Part shown: piece after piece, positions 11,710 to 24,600 of the stretch
How the letters are laid out: each line of letters starts with the position of its first letter
Numbering within the stretch: position 1 is the stretch's first letter
NCBI RefSeq assembly: GCF_021155775.2
Contig: NC_060238.1
Coordinates: forward strand, 2,156,001 to 2,220,000
DNA: 64,000 nt
Reading direction: 5' to 3'
Source of the DNA: Neodiprion pinetum
Taxonomy: Eukaryota > Arthropoda > Insecta > Hymenoptera > Diprionidae
Notes under the pieces: generated by a model
Databases searched by the model: none
Told to the model about the DNA's origin: nothing
What the model saw: the letters and a program-made list of their open reading frames with translations, nothing else
Position numbers and translations under genes: made by a program

Positions 11710-13147
11710 ATGAGGCTGATTACTTTCCTGGGAATAGTTTTGCTCACGGTTGCCTTCGGTGAGTGTATTGATAAATAAGTGAGCGAATGACGAGATAATT
11801 AATTGATAAACATACATGAATAAATGATCTGGTCGGTTAAAACCGTGCGATTGAATTTCTAAAACGACAGTTGAACCGGGGGTCGTTCACCGGGAAATTT
11901 ACGATGATGATACCTCGACCATCGTACCGAATACCGATCGCTTTTACCAGGAGGATGAGGATGGAAATTTGAGGGAGATAACCGACGACGAAGACGACGA
12001 CGAGTCCCTTACGCAAACGAAAAGTATACTACCGGAACGGGTGTTCTTCCATTTGTACACCAAGGCGAACCGGGAGTCATCGCAGGAGATTTATATCGGA
12101 GACGACGATACTCTCGCTAACAGTAACTGGGACTCGAAGAGGCCAACTCGCATCATAACTCACGGATGGATAAATTCTTACAAAAGTATCATATGTACCA
12201 AGATTCGTGACGGTGAGTAACTGAAATTTCAGCAACGTTCTCTGAAAGCTGAAACTCGTTCGCTTGCGAATAAACTAAACAAACTGGTCTTCCATACCTG
12301 CAGCCTACCAGGCCGAGGGTGACTACAACCTCATTCTTGTCGACTGGTCGACGATTACCTACAGGCTTTACGGATTTGCGAGAAGACGTGTCTGCATGGT
12401 GGGTGAATACATTGCTGAGATGATAGACTACCTTGAGACAAAAGGAATGAACGTTACGGAGCTAATCGTGATCGGACATTCGCTTGGAGGCCACGTTGCT
12501 GGTCTTGCCGCTCGCCACGCGACGAAAACAGTCGGCTATGTTATCGGTAAGTGATAAATTTGAATCAAATCAGCTAGTTGAGCTAACGATATCATCCATT
12601 TAACGCGACAGTCATCAACAAACGGTAATGATCACGATAAGCAGACAGGCAACACCAGCGTTAATTGGTGACCGAAACATGATCTGGTTTTAAGAATGGC
12701 ATCAGCTGACCACAATCCAAATTTTCCTTAGCTCTCGATCCGGCTCTTCCATTCTTCTGGTTCTCCGGCCCGGAGAATCGACTTAGTCGTAATGACGCGG
12801 CCTACGTTCAGGTTATCCACACCAGCGCTGGTTTGCTGGGCTTCGAGGAGGCAATTGGCGACATCGACTTTTATCCGAACGGTGGATCCAGTCAGAACGG
12901 ATGCATCCTTGACGCCGTAAAAATATGCGCGCATGCTCGGTCCTGGATGTACTTTGCCGAGTCCATAGTCAGCAAGGTCGGGTTCCACGGAAGGCTCTGC
13001 GAGAGCTGGAAGATGTTCAAAAAGGGACGATGCACCTCGACCACCACGACCTACATGGGTGGCAGTACTCCAACCACCGAAACCAAATCAGGATCGTACT
13101 ACCTCGAGACCGGAAGTTCATCGACTTACGCTCTGGGCGTGATATAG
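11710..13147 (+). CDS. Secreted phospholipase A1-like lipase with acidic N-terminal segment, copy 3 (4 exons)
   Basis: Coding exons are 11710-11758, 11871-12212, 12304-12546 and 12732-13147. The phase 1 introns are all short (about 90-190 bases), and the product is 349 residues. A 17-residue signal peptide is followed by a segment (about residues 18-65) rich in Asp and Glu, then the lipase core. The HGW motif precedes the triad Ser190 (GHSLGG), Asp214 (LDPA) and His279 (CAHAR). The lid loop is C-x7-C (269-277), and a second C-x10-C pair follows. The [GA]DIDFYPNGG motif before the lid is typical of insect PLA1-like proteins. It is a close sister of copy 4. Cys161 is unique to this copy and brings the cysteine total to an even six. 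The fold is secure; phospholipid specificity is inferred from the short lid and absent PLAT domain. Confidence 0.94.
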
Positions 13148-13247
13148 ACTGTCAAACACTGAGTAACCACATGACTGGACTTAGTGTTATCGTTATTGTT
13201 CTTTGCCTATTGAAATGAACGCAAATGTACACACACGCAGGGGAAGA

Positions 13248-13253
13248 AATAAA
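13248..13253 (+). terminator. Polyadenylation signal, lipase gene 3
   Basis: AATAAA about 100 bases after the stop codon, the usual distance for a short insect 3' UTR. Confidence 0.65.
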
Positions 13254-14257
13254 TTATTTGTATTTTTATGTACGAATCGTAAGCCACGTATACACTCTCC
13301 CATTATTCCCGTTTCTGAAGGTGGTTTGATGGAATGCTAAATGTAAGTACTTGGTGAAAATTCCGATACAGCATTGAGCAGGTCGACGAGACAAGGTAAT
13401 ATTAGGTATCGATGTGAGAGGTTCAAATTATTGTGGAAATGAACTACCCTTTGACCCTACACCGTGAAGGGTGTGAGTGAACGGAAAATGACATGCTCCG
13501 CACCGTGCGATAGGGTCGCAAGGTGGATCTACGCCTGCCCAGTGGTGTAGGGTAGTTTTTACCCACTTGAAGAAACGATAACGATCTTGACAGCTATAAC
13601 ACTGGGCAATGATTGCTTAGGAAATGGAAACAGACTCCTGTCTTGCCCTTCGTTTTATTGGTGTGAAAATCTAATTTTTTGTGGCTCTTAACCTCGTCTT
13701 TTCATACTGACGATTTCGAAATTCGTACAGTTGAATATCTCAGGGTGAAAGTTTGATTATTGTAACCACGAATGAGCGCACAGGATGTAATCGAACAAAG
13801 ATACTTTAATATCGCAATCCAAATTAATAAAAAGAGATCCAACGCAAGATGTGATTTAATGATACGGTGTACGGATTTATTAATTTATTTATTTGATCAT
13901 TGATTTAAAAACTGAAATTGATGCTATCTAGCTTCTTCTTTCAATTGAGCGTATACAGTTATACAGCTCAGATCATATCGAGTAAGATTGTGAAAATATT
14001 GCGAACATGATTCGGGTGCCTAGCATCCGAACACTTTTATATTTATGGCTCTGCTAGAATTCAAAAAAAGACTTTGGTCGCGCGTAAATACGATAAAAAG
14101 AGTGGAAACGTATATAATGATTGATAATCAACGAGCGATATCTCCGTACCAATTTTGATTTACCTCGGACAAGGTTTTTTTTAAATTATATTCTACTTTT
14201 ATCTTTATCGATAATCGGCAATTAACAATGAAATTTTGATGAGGCGATGAAATATCC
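13254..14257. other. Intergenic spacer between lipase genes 3 and 4
   Basis: About 1 kb of spacer without an open frame of interest. It contains an imperfect inverted repeat at 13442-13557 and then AT-rich upstream sequence of gene 4. Confidence 0.6.
13442..13557. repeat. Imperfect inverted repeat between lipase genes 3 and 4
   Basis: GGTGTAGGGTAGTT at 13544-13557 is the reverse complement of AACTACCC plus TACACC at 13442-13463, with a bulge in the left arm. The roughly 80-base loop between is GC-richer than its surroundings. It could be a small foldback element remnant. Confidence 0.5.
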
Positions 14258-14293
14258 TATAAAAGAGTCAGAACGAGATCTACAACCATCACT
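14258..14293 (+). promoter_or_regulatory. Core promoter of lipase gene 4
   Basis: TATAAAAG at 14258-14265. An initiator-like ATCACTT has its A at 14291, 33 bases downstream. The start codon is about 50 bases further on, giving a very short 5' UTR. Confidence 0.6.
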
Positions 14294-14341
14294 TGAGTAG
14301 TTGCGTGAACCCGGAAGATTGTGAGCAAATAATATTCAATC

Positions 14342-16009
14342 ATGAAGCTTATTTCCCTTTTGGGAATAATTTTGCTCACTGTTGCCTTCGGTAAGTCTAT
14401 TGATCTGGTAGTAATTAAATAAATACACATATCTACATGAATTGATCGAAAGAAACAAAAAAGGAAAGATGATGATTTTTTTTTCATCAAATTACAGTGC
14501 AATCGGGAATCGTTCGCCGCGACACCGACACCGACACCGATGACTTTGACGACGAAGATGATTCTGAAGAGGTTGTTTGGGACGAAGATACATGGTACGA
14601 GGAAGATGAGGATGGAAACCTGGTTGAAATAACCGACGAACTTGGCAGCAATGAGACCCTTGAAGAAACGGAACTTCTCCTACCGGAAAAAGTATTCTTC
14701 CATTTGTACACGTTGGACAACCCTAGCTCATCTCAGGAGATCTACATCGGAGACGATGAAACGCTTGCCAGCAGCAATTGGAACTCCAGCAAACTAACTC
14801 GCATCATAACTCACGGATGGGTAAACTCGAAAAACAGTGAAGCGTGCACCCTTATCCGTGATGGTAAGAAATGTTGCCGGAATGTCGCCACTTCCGGCGC
14901 AATGTTTTAATGCAAGCTCACGAAGCTCGTTCACACGCGACTGCACTCAACGAAATATCTTCCACTCGCAGCCTACCTGTCCGAGGGTGACTACAACATC
15001 ATCGTCGTCGACTGGTCGAAGATATCGAAGCAGCTTTACGGGTTCGCGAGAAGACGCGTCTACATGGTGGGTGGATATGTTGCAAAGCTGATTGACTACC
15101 TGGAGACCAAGGGAATGGACGTTTCCGAGCTGATCGTCATCGGCCACTCCCTTGGCGGCCACATTGCTGGTCTCACGGCTCTTCAGGCGACGAACACGGT
15201 CGGCTATGTTATCGGTAAGTGCTAAACTTGAAGAGATCAGCTAGCCGAGTTAACGATGTCATTAATTACGTAAGAGTCAACGATCGATCCTTATCACTTA
15301 CGGTGTGACGGGACGTGTATCGACAATCAAAAGTGAGTCTCGGTGAGGATATTGAAAACAAATTACCTTATTAACTTGGTTGTGATTGAACTTTTCAGAT
15401 TTCTATCTCATCGACAAGTGTTCAATATTCTCTTATTTGACATTTTCACTTTTGGTTGGTAATATACGTTCCATAACACCTCAAAAAAACGGCCATTGTC
15501 GTAATCAGTAACCAACGGTTGAAAATTTTTCATCATTTTTCACCCCCTCCCAGCTTGTACTTTACCCCCTACCAACCATTCGATTTTTCGCAGCCCTCGA
15601 CCCGGCTCTTCCATACTTCTGGTTCTCGAGCTCAGGCAGCCGAGTTGCTAAGGGTGACGCGGCCTACGTTCAGGTTATCCACACCAACGGTGGTTTGCTG
15701 GGTATCGACGACGCTATTGGTGATATCGACTTCTACCCTAACGGTGGATCCAGTCAGAATGGCTGCATCATCGACGCCGCCGGTTCATGCTCGCATGCCC
15801 GAGCCTACAAGTACATGGCCGAGTCTATAACCAGTGACGTCGGCTTCTGGGGACGGCTTTGCAAGAGCTGGAGGAGGTTTAGATACGGACGTTGCAGCTC
15901 TACCACCACAACCTACATGGGCGGTAGTACACCAACCACTGAAACTGATTCTGGATCCTACTACTTGCGAACTGCGAGGTCCTCGGCTTACGCCCTGGGC
16001 GAAATATAA
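14342..16009 (+). CDS. Secreted phospholipase A1-like lipase with acidic N-terminal segment, copy 4 (4 exons)
   Basis: Coding exons are 14342-14390, 14498-14863, 14972-15214 and 15594-16009. All introns are phase 1 GT-AG, and the product is 357 residues. The signal peptide is nearly identical to copy 3's. It is followed by an even longer acidic stretch (about residues 22-72) with Asp/Glu runs and a repeated Thr-Asp motif. The core has HGW, Ser198 (GHSLGG), Asp222 (LDPA), His287 (CSHAR), the GDIDFYPNGG motif and a short C-x7-C lid. Exons 3 and 4 are the same length as in copy 3, so the pair differs in length only in exon 2, by eight residues in the acidic segment. Five cysteines leave one (Cys133) without an obvious intramolecular partner. 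The lipase family assignment is firm; the role of the acidic segment is unknown and may be a propeptide or charge tether. Confidence 0.94.
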
Positions 16010-16106
16010 GTTGACAACGCGAAAAATTCTCGTTATCGATGACGTTTTCTACTTTCCAACGAATGTAACCCTCAGAAAATGAATAATAATTGTTTAACCA
16101 TTGAAT

Positions 16107-16112
16107 AATAAA
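16107..16112 (+). terminator. Polyadenylation signal, lipase gene 4
   Basis: AATAAA about 98 bases after the stop, matching the position of the gene 3 signal. Confidence 0.65.
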
Positions 16113-19100
16113 CCAAAGAAACCATTCCGGCACTCCTTCATTTTCAAACTGGAATCAATCCAAACCATAGCTAAGAGCAAGGTGTCTCTGGGGTGCGAAG
16201 GTCAGGTATCGTAGTAACTGTCCGAAATTGTGACGACTGTCGAACGCGTGGCGAGTAGACAAACGATCATTGTAACTTGCAACCCAAACTACTACGAAGG
16301 GTCCGAGCGAACAGGAATACCATGAAAATGAACAGAAAAGTCCCAACTGCACACGTGTCTGCACCGAATGAAGGGGTCCCAAATCCGGAATGCACCTGAC
16401 GTTCGGACCCGTAGAGTTTTCCCCACTTCAGGTCACAGTCTACATACTTGACTCGACCGCGTGAGTAAAGGTAATGAAATCTCTGACACAAAAAAAAAAA
16501 AAAAAACGAAGCTGGGGCTGTGCAATTTTCAAGAGAAGATGGAGAGGACTCGTTTCATACGAAATGAAAATACACGAACTCTGGACCCTGTTCCAATCGC
16601 GTAAGATTTAATCTAAATCGCAGCAGCAGCAGTATCGGATCAAGTTCCTAACGGATTGGAGAGTTGGTCTCTTCTAAAAGTGGGAAAACTCGTCCGGCAT
16701 TAATTCTATGAAATAAAAAAAAAAAAAGAAGTCCCGTGCATGCATGTCTATATGACTCAACGCGGGCGCGTTCAAGGGATGAAAACAGCGGGCCGCTGGA
16801 TTACAGACGTCCGATATCCGTCCCGAACCATCGACGATACGAGGGTCAATAACATCCCGTTCCACCAACCAGCCCAGCACTCGTTTTAGGTATAAGCCAC
16901 ATTGATAGATAGATAGATAGATAGATAGATACTCTCCACCATTTTGCAAGTTCAATTTTTTCCACTCCCAGTGCTTTCTTTTCTGCTCGATATTCGTAGT
17001 CTCGTCCACTTGTCCAGTCCTCAGCACTTTCCGGTTTTAATCTTCCACCGCAGGCGGTTCAATGCAGACGGATGATGCATTCTGGACTTATTGCTTCGAT
17101 TGGCAAATAATGTTTTCGCGGAAGATCGAACATTCGAGAACCAATATTCCAAAAGTATATTTCTGAACCATCAGAAGATCCAATAAACCGATAAGACACT
17201 CGTTCGTGACCTCGACCCTCTACAATGTTTGATTTTAATCATAAGCCGGTAGATTTCTACACTTTTTGCTCGACCGAAAAATTTCCGGCGTCCCTTCTTA
17301 GTCCCCCCTCTCCCATTTTTAACGGGTCAGCCGTTTGAGGCACCGTGAGAATCTTGGCCAGTCGGAGACTCACCCCGTTGGTATAATCCGTATGACCGTT
17401 AATAGAGAATGTCGAATGTCCAACACGACTCGAGGACCAGTTGGTCAGCTTTTTTTTTTTATGGAGCTGGAAGAAAACGCGGGGAAAGAAGGAGCTGAGG
17501 AAAGATGAGGATGCTGAGATGCTGTGCACAGCAGACGGCAAAACAGGATTAAGTCACGACGTACATCGGAGCACCAATACGCCTATGGTGAAACCTGATA
17601 TGTCTGGATAACATGCCTGTGTGTGTGTGTGTGTGTGCCTGTGTATTTGGATATAGGAAACGGTCAACATCGAGGGTAATTGCTTCTCTTACTTTGGATC
17701 GCGGCTTTACTATTCTTAATTGACCATATGCCGTTCCTCCCTTCCTTTCAAACATTTTGAATTTCAATTGGGGATCGAGTTACTGCATTATATGTGTAAA
17801 AAAGAAAAAAAAAAAAACAGAAACCGAGGACGCCGCGCCTTATGGCTTCGGATTTAACCATCGATTTATAATGTGAAAATAAAAAGAAACAGAGATCACT
17901 CAAGGAGTTTAAATTTACAAAAAAGTCGAACCCTAGTCATCGATCTTTGTTTCGTTTCTAAAATTCCGGTTTTGGTTATTCAAAATGTAGTTCCAAAATT
18001 CACTCCGCACTAAAAACTGAGATTTTAATAGACGAACTGGTTCACTTGCAAAAAGAAAAACTGACTAGCACTGGCAAAGCTCCTTAGAATATAAGAAAGA
18101 AAAAAAAAATTACCGGCTTCAATTCATAGATTGTGCATGTAGTTATATCAGAATTATGGTTACAGTAGAAACGTACCGAAGGTGTCAGACATTATATAGC
18201 GTCAGAACTCACGGACATTGAATGTAATTTGAAAAAGACTTACCGACGGCTAACGGGAAGCTGAGGAAGAGTTTCATGTCAGTAGCGATGATGCGGTTAT
18301 CGGCGATATCGTAAGCTCAGGTCATCATCAATTTTCGGAACGTAAAACTCTGGTGCAACGGTAGATTGCAAAAGAATGGAGTCGAGTTCAAGAGAAACTC
18401 GGTACACACTCGCACAGTAAAAAACCGCGTAGTTGAAGACACCGACCTAAAACATCGAAAGAAAAATAAGCACAAAGAGACAGAGTGACGCGGTGAGAGA
18501 GAGAGAGAGAGAGCGAGAGAAAGAGAAAGTGAATGATTTTTGAAAAACGTATTACAAAAATTCGCGACCGCGGAGGCAGCGCTTGCAAACCAACGAACGA
18601 ACGAACGATTGTGGATGCGACTGGCTTGTGATGCAATATAAATTAAACTGCATCCACATAGAGTTGCACCCCAATCAGGCCATCCATGTCCCATGGTCTC
18701 ATCGCGTGTATAGTGTATTATCGGCGGTGATCCCGATGCGAGGTACGCGATGCGTTGGTTTTAGTGCGTCAAAATTTTGCACGCACACGCCCCATGAAAC
18801 GATCTGCGTGTTGCACCCCGGCAAATCAGCGGCGGGGAACCGATCAGTGCGAAAAAATTTTCGCCACAACCTATGGGTACCATGCAACGATTGCAACTGT
18901 GTGCACCACCCATACTTTTCAACCGTCATGCAGACCGGAATCATGGGGTGCATGTTTTTGTATAATGCGTCACTACCAGCCGTTCAGTATCATACGTGTA
19001 CACTCTATCAAAACAGATTTTTTACATAAGAAATTTAAAAATTCTCATGATTTTTTCAATTATATATTATCACGTGTTCGTTAAAAAAATATATATCATA

Positions 19101-20100
19101 TATCTATTTCAATCGTTTTATCATTTACACATTTTTTTTTTTCGTCAATCTTCAATCGACGAGATAAGAAATTGTATATGAAACGTTTTTAACGCTGGGT
19201 TAGTATCGTTTTTGTGCATCCGATTTTAATCATTGATTTTCATCGAGTACCTACCGTATATACATAAATTCAATCCCTAAAACGATAATTACGTAACGTG
19301 GAAAACATTGAAAAAGAAATGAAAGGAGAACGAAAACAGATTTATTTTCCTTTATAAATATCGTCTCTGCTCACGGTCTTTTTTTTTTTTTTCTTTTATT
19401 TTATTTTACTTCACTCTATCTTTTTCCCTGTTAAATCGTGCATATCATACAGATATGTACGGATTGTGTAATAGATGGATATACACATACTACACACAAT
19501 TGCATTTCGTGTATTTGCATATGCATATATGTTTGCGTGCGTGAGAACGAAAGATCGAAGAGTTGAAAGGCCGGAGGTTTTTTTTAATTGAAAATTCAAG
19601 CACTCTTGTCGTCTTGATTGAGGACTTTACCTACCTACCTACAAAGGTTATATACATACACACGTGCATGTATGTATGCCTGCGATACTACACCCGAGTT
19701 ATACCGCGAATTTCCCTCGATATACCTTACAGATATAGATATACCGTATGCAGTGTAGTCACCCATCGATTGGTTCCACATAAATAACAGCCCGACCAAT
19801 CTAAACTTTGACTTGCGTACGCGCGGAATTTACTTTCGAATTGAAAGAAAAAAAAAAAAACAATTACGCCAATTTGTATTCGAAATTCAATCGACTTGAC
19901 GCACCTACGTACATACGTACATATACATATATGTATACGACATACGTATCGTAAATTGTGAAAATTACGAGAAGATAAACGACGAAAGAAAATGACAGAA
20001 GATTGTTGTGAAAAAAAAAAAAAAAATTTGTCCCATTCTCCTGTCGAGATACTAATTTTTTTCTTCAATTTTTCTTACATCTTTAAATGTTTTTTTTTTT
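16113..20100. other. Gene-poor stretch right of the lipase cluster
   Basis: No coding gene is recognised. It contains a GATA repeat (16904-16931), a GT run near 17621, a GA tract near 18500, and a GC-richer patch at 18580-19030. The patch is rich in TGCA/GCATG words and open for 148 codons but has no domain. Poly-T/poly-A tracts become frequent after 19 kb. Confidence 0.55.
16904..16931 (+). repeat. (GATA)n microsatellite
   Basis: About seven uninterrupted GATA units. Confidence 0.95.
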
Positions 20101-21573
20101 TTTTTTGCAGGATTTTTCGATTCTTTTAACTACTTTTAATATCTTTTGCTTTTTTTTTGTTTTTTTTGCTTTTTTATACGGGGTTTTTTTGGATTTTTTT
20201 TTCTCTGCTACTCGCCTTTCATTTTCTTTTTTTTTTTTACTTCGCTACGACTAAACTTGCCGCAACTGTCAAGCGGGCAATAATTGCGGCCGATGCGTCG
20301 TATCGAGCTGCTAGAGGTAGATTTGGAGATCCCGTTGTTGCCGACTGAGCGAAACCGACCTCTGCGTTTGAATTACCGTTGTTTTTCGAACGCTTGGCGT
20401 CACGCGTGCGCCACAGGCCAGAATCCAATTTCTAGTTCTGAAAGCCAACGTCGGATGGAGCCAGAAGTTGGCCCGCGTTTAACGAAAATACATGTGCAGG
20501 TAATGCTGTATTTTCCGATGTATGTTGATAAATTGATCGTCGAAAGAGAAATGAAAAATGTGGAGGAACAAAAAAATTGCTGAACAGTTGGTTAAAATAT
20601 TTAAGAAATATCCGCCGGGAAAGTGAGAGGGAGAAAAATTTTTATTTGAAAATAATACTATTGAAAAAAGCTTAAATTTGGTGGGAAAACAAGCAAACGA
20701 AATTGAAGTTGAACGGTAAAGCGGTGAACAGAGGTGAAAAAAAAATCGCGTGATAAACTATGTTGGGAAAAAAATTAAATCTTACGTTGATGAAAATTTG
20801 AGACTTAGCGTCAGATTGCGAAATATCATAGAAAAGATAAAAGAGTGAAGATTAAGGTAGAAAATGATGCGAGCTTATTGTTCGAGTTCCTAATTATCGA
20901 GATTAGAACGTACAAGCGAGACTGATCGATTTATTTTCCTACTAATCCATTTTGATGTTTTTATTCTGCTGGTTTCAACGTATGTCTTGATGAAAAATTT
21001 AAATTATGGAAAGCCGAATACGAAGAATTGTCTAAAAGTAATAAGGATATTAAAAGCACGTGCGATACAAACCATCCGCGTATTGTAGCTAACTTGGAAT
21101 AAAGGCTGGTCAGCTATTTTACGTGCAAGAGTAAAAGGCGCGCACCTACTTAGCAGCGATGAAAAGTCGTAATCGAACAACCAACCAGACAAACAGGCAT
21201 ACAAAGAAAAAGGAGAAAAGAGTTGAATAGAAAAAAAATAAACGAAAATAAAAAAAAAAAAAAAAACTGCGAAAGGGAAGAAAAATTACGTGAAAATTTA
21301 GGTGAGTACAGTCATTTATAACCGTAGCTATGGTGTCGGGAACTTGGAGGGTGAGAAAGGGGGATATTCCGAGTGTCCAGCGGTGGCTACTTAACGAAAT
21401 ATTTTATTCCAAAGGCAAAGAGGGGCGGAGAAGTGAGCGGGAGCGGTTCAAAAGTTCACTTTTATGAAAAACAGCCTCAGGAAATTGCTAGGAAATGGCC
21501 AGCGCTCGCCGAACTCGACTGTATTATGTATCTCTCACTCTCTCTCTCTTTCTCATTCCCTTTTTTTCTCACC

Positions 21574-21607
<34 letters not shown>

Positions 21608-24600
21608 AAAACCCACCGAGACACTCCCGGTTGATAAGGATTCGTGAATATATATACAATATATGGAGGATTCTTCCGCAATCACGATGCTCGTTTTAAA
21701 CTCAGTACGAAACGAAATCACGTATTCATTAGTAATTTTTTTAATATGAAACATATCACTTTGAAATCTGTCTCGTGTGATTTTTTCTTTCCACATTTTG
21801 AGTTCCACCTGTGTAACGAATTATACATTTACCGCTGAGCAGATTAGTTACGATAAGATTTTCTCAGAGTTTAACTTTCAAGTTATTGAAGAAAAAATAT
21901 TATTCTTCGAAAATATTCAAAGAGACGTGGAGTTTCCGGAGAATCGTCCGTACATGAACGCGCGTGTCTTAAACAAAAAGAAAAAAACAGAAAGAAACCT
22001 CTAAAAATTATCGCGTCAAGGTTTCTGAATGAGTACTTTTTGTTGTTGACGCCGTTTCTGCTTTCCCTTCTCGCACCACAAAAAGGGTTAAAAGCCGTAG
22101 CTTGACCAATTTTATTTTTTATCTTTTCACGCGTGTATTGCATATATCTAGAGATATGTGGTTAAATGAGAAACTTTCATGCACCTGGGGAAGCTCGATG
22201 TTAATATATATGTATATATCTACAACATTTGAAAATAATAATTATAAGGTAACGAAAGATATTTAATAAAAAATAAATAAAGTCGATAAAGAGAAATAGA
22301 CAAAGAAAAAAAAAGCAAGCATGTAAAGTTAGAGAAGAAGTTAAATCCGGTTTCATATGGTTGAAAAATTCTTGTCAAATCTCAATTTGTTGTACAAAAT
22401 TGTGTACGATTGATACGAGACAAAGAAATATGGTAAAACAGTAAAAACAAACGTCTATCCCGACTGTAAAAAATTGATTTAAAAATTGTATGTCAAGCAT
22501 TCGAAATAGAGAAAATTACGAAAGAACAGAGCACAATAGCGTGGAAAAGAAAAAAAGAAAAACAGATCGCACCACGGGAGAAGGTTGAAAAATAAAGATG
22601 CGAGAGGAAAGAAAATCATGTCCGTAACGAGGAATGAAAGAAAAATATAAGAAGGAAGGAAAATAAACAAACACGAAAGAGAAGGCAAATGATTGTTTGA
22701 AATTTTAATTGGACTGAATGGGTTATAATATCGGTGTAATTATCAATTAGCGTAGAGCGAGCGAGCTGCTAGGTAACGGCGGAAGGGGGAGGTGAAGAAA
22801 AGGAGGGGGGGAAGGCTACTAAATCGGAGAACCGGAAAAGCGGATGGCGAAAAAGCGAGCGAGTGAAAGTACAACAATTAAGCCGGCGTTAAAACGATCG
22901 GCAACGCCTGGGAGCCTGGCTAATTCAATCATCCGTTCGCGTTTCTGCGATCAGCTAGTCGACATACGTACCTACGTTTCACTTCGCCCCCCCCCCCCCC
23001 CCCCCCCCTCCCCCCCGTCGCCACCACCCCCGATCGACCGACGCCCCCGCATTCGGTGCATATCTCAACCGGACATTGGTCACAAGAAAATTAACGCGAT
23101 GCAATTCACGGTGATGGGATACGTGAAACGAAATTTTATTTCCACACGTTTTTTTCGTAAAGAAAAAACGAAAAACTAGCGAAAGAAAAGAAAGAAGCGA
23201 ATTGAGAATTCGATATACTTTTAGAAATATAATTAATGATATTGTTTACGATGGTATTTATTCCTGAATTGATTTTCTATCAACTTCGATCGATAACCAG
23301 TTTTTTTAAATCATCTTAGATGTCATTTTTCAAATACCGTTGTTTGTTTTTTTTTTTTCTATTTTATTTTCTATTTCCAATTTTAGAAATCTATCGGTAC
23401 AGTAGTAATCAAGCGTAGATCGAATTTCAACTGATAATACCGAGTGTGAAAGGAAAAAAAAAAAACTCGTCACTTCTCACGACGATGAAAATGATCTCGA
23501 GCAAGAAAAAAAAAAAAAAAATACAAAAAAAACTGTCTTTCCAGCTTAATTATTCTGTAAAACTGTTCTTCATTCCGTCCCGATAATCGAAAGACATAGT
23601 CGTTGTGAAACAAAAAGACAAAAAGATAAAAAAATAAAAAAACGCGAGCAGTGGGATGTTGTCTTTCAATTTCCCGAACCCTTCGAGTGTGCAGATATGA
23701 TTAACGCATCCGGGGTGATTAATCGTTCAATTACACAACGGTTCCGGCATCGTGCCGCCATACAGAGACAAAACAGCGTCTAGCCTCGGCAGTGCAGCAG
23801 CCGGGTTACATTATACTTAAGGAAAGTAGGAGAAACCGACGTGAAGATGAGGAAGTCCGTGAGATATTTCAAAATTTGTGTTTTGTTCGCAGGGTGGTTT
23901 CCCTCTTCGCGGTGCGCGTGTGTGTATATATACATATATATGCATGCATGCGTAGAATATTCACATCGAGCGAAGTATACAGAAACGGTCAGTCCGTGAA
24001 TCACTCCGCATCCTCTACCCTGTCATAGGATCCCAATTATCAAATTGTCCAGCAGCTTATACATGTGTATGCAACACCAGAGACCGAATAAGAAGAAGAC
24101 ATTGGCAGACCAAGGCTAACCGGTACGGAACTCCGTCTGGTGTGGAATATCAGTGAAAACCGAGAAATCGTGGTGGTGAAAAGGGGGGTGGCAATAGATT
24201 TTACCGAGGAGTAAAACAACCCTCAAGACTAGACTCGGCCGAGAACGATGGGACATAACCAACTACCATCCACAGAGATTTATACGTACCGCCGCAGTCT
24301 GTTCGACCTGAGTGGAAACCAGTATTCGACCCTCGCAACTAGCGCGATTTCGTCTCTTAACGCGCTTGAAACGCACGGCGAAACACATTTGGGCCACCAA
24401 TCCAGCTCCACTTCATGGTCATGGTCGTTCAATGCTCTCTGCTGCTTTCCTTCGCTGCTCGAATGACGGCGCGATTGAATTCAGGAATGTTCGATTTCAC
24501 TTTTTGATCAAGCATCTTGATCGCCACAAGGTTCGTGACATTTAATCTATTAATATCAAGATGTTTTTTTTTCTTTCTTTTTTTTTTTTTTGACACGAAC

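Noticed and set aside
22844..23179. Proline-rich frame of 111 codons
   Set aside because: The proline run is a 22-base C homopolymer; the flanks show no domain, signal peptide or splice context.
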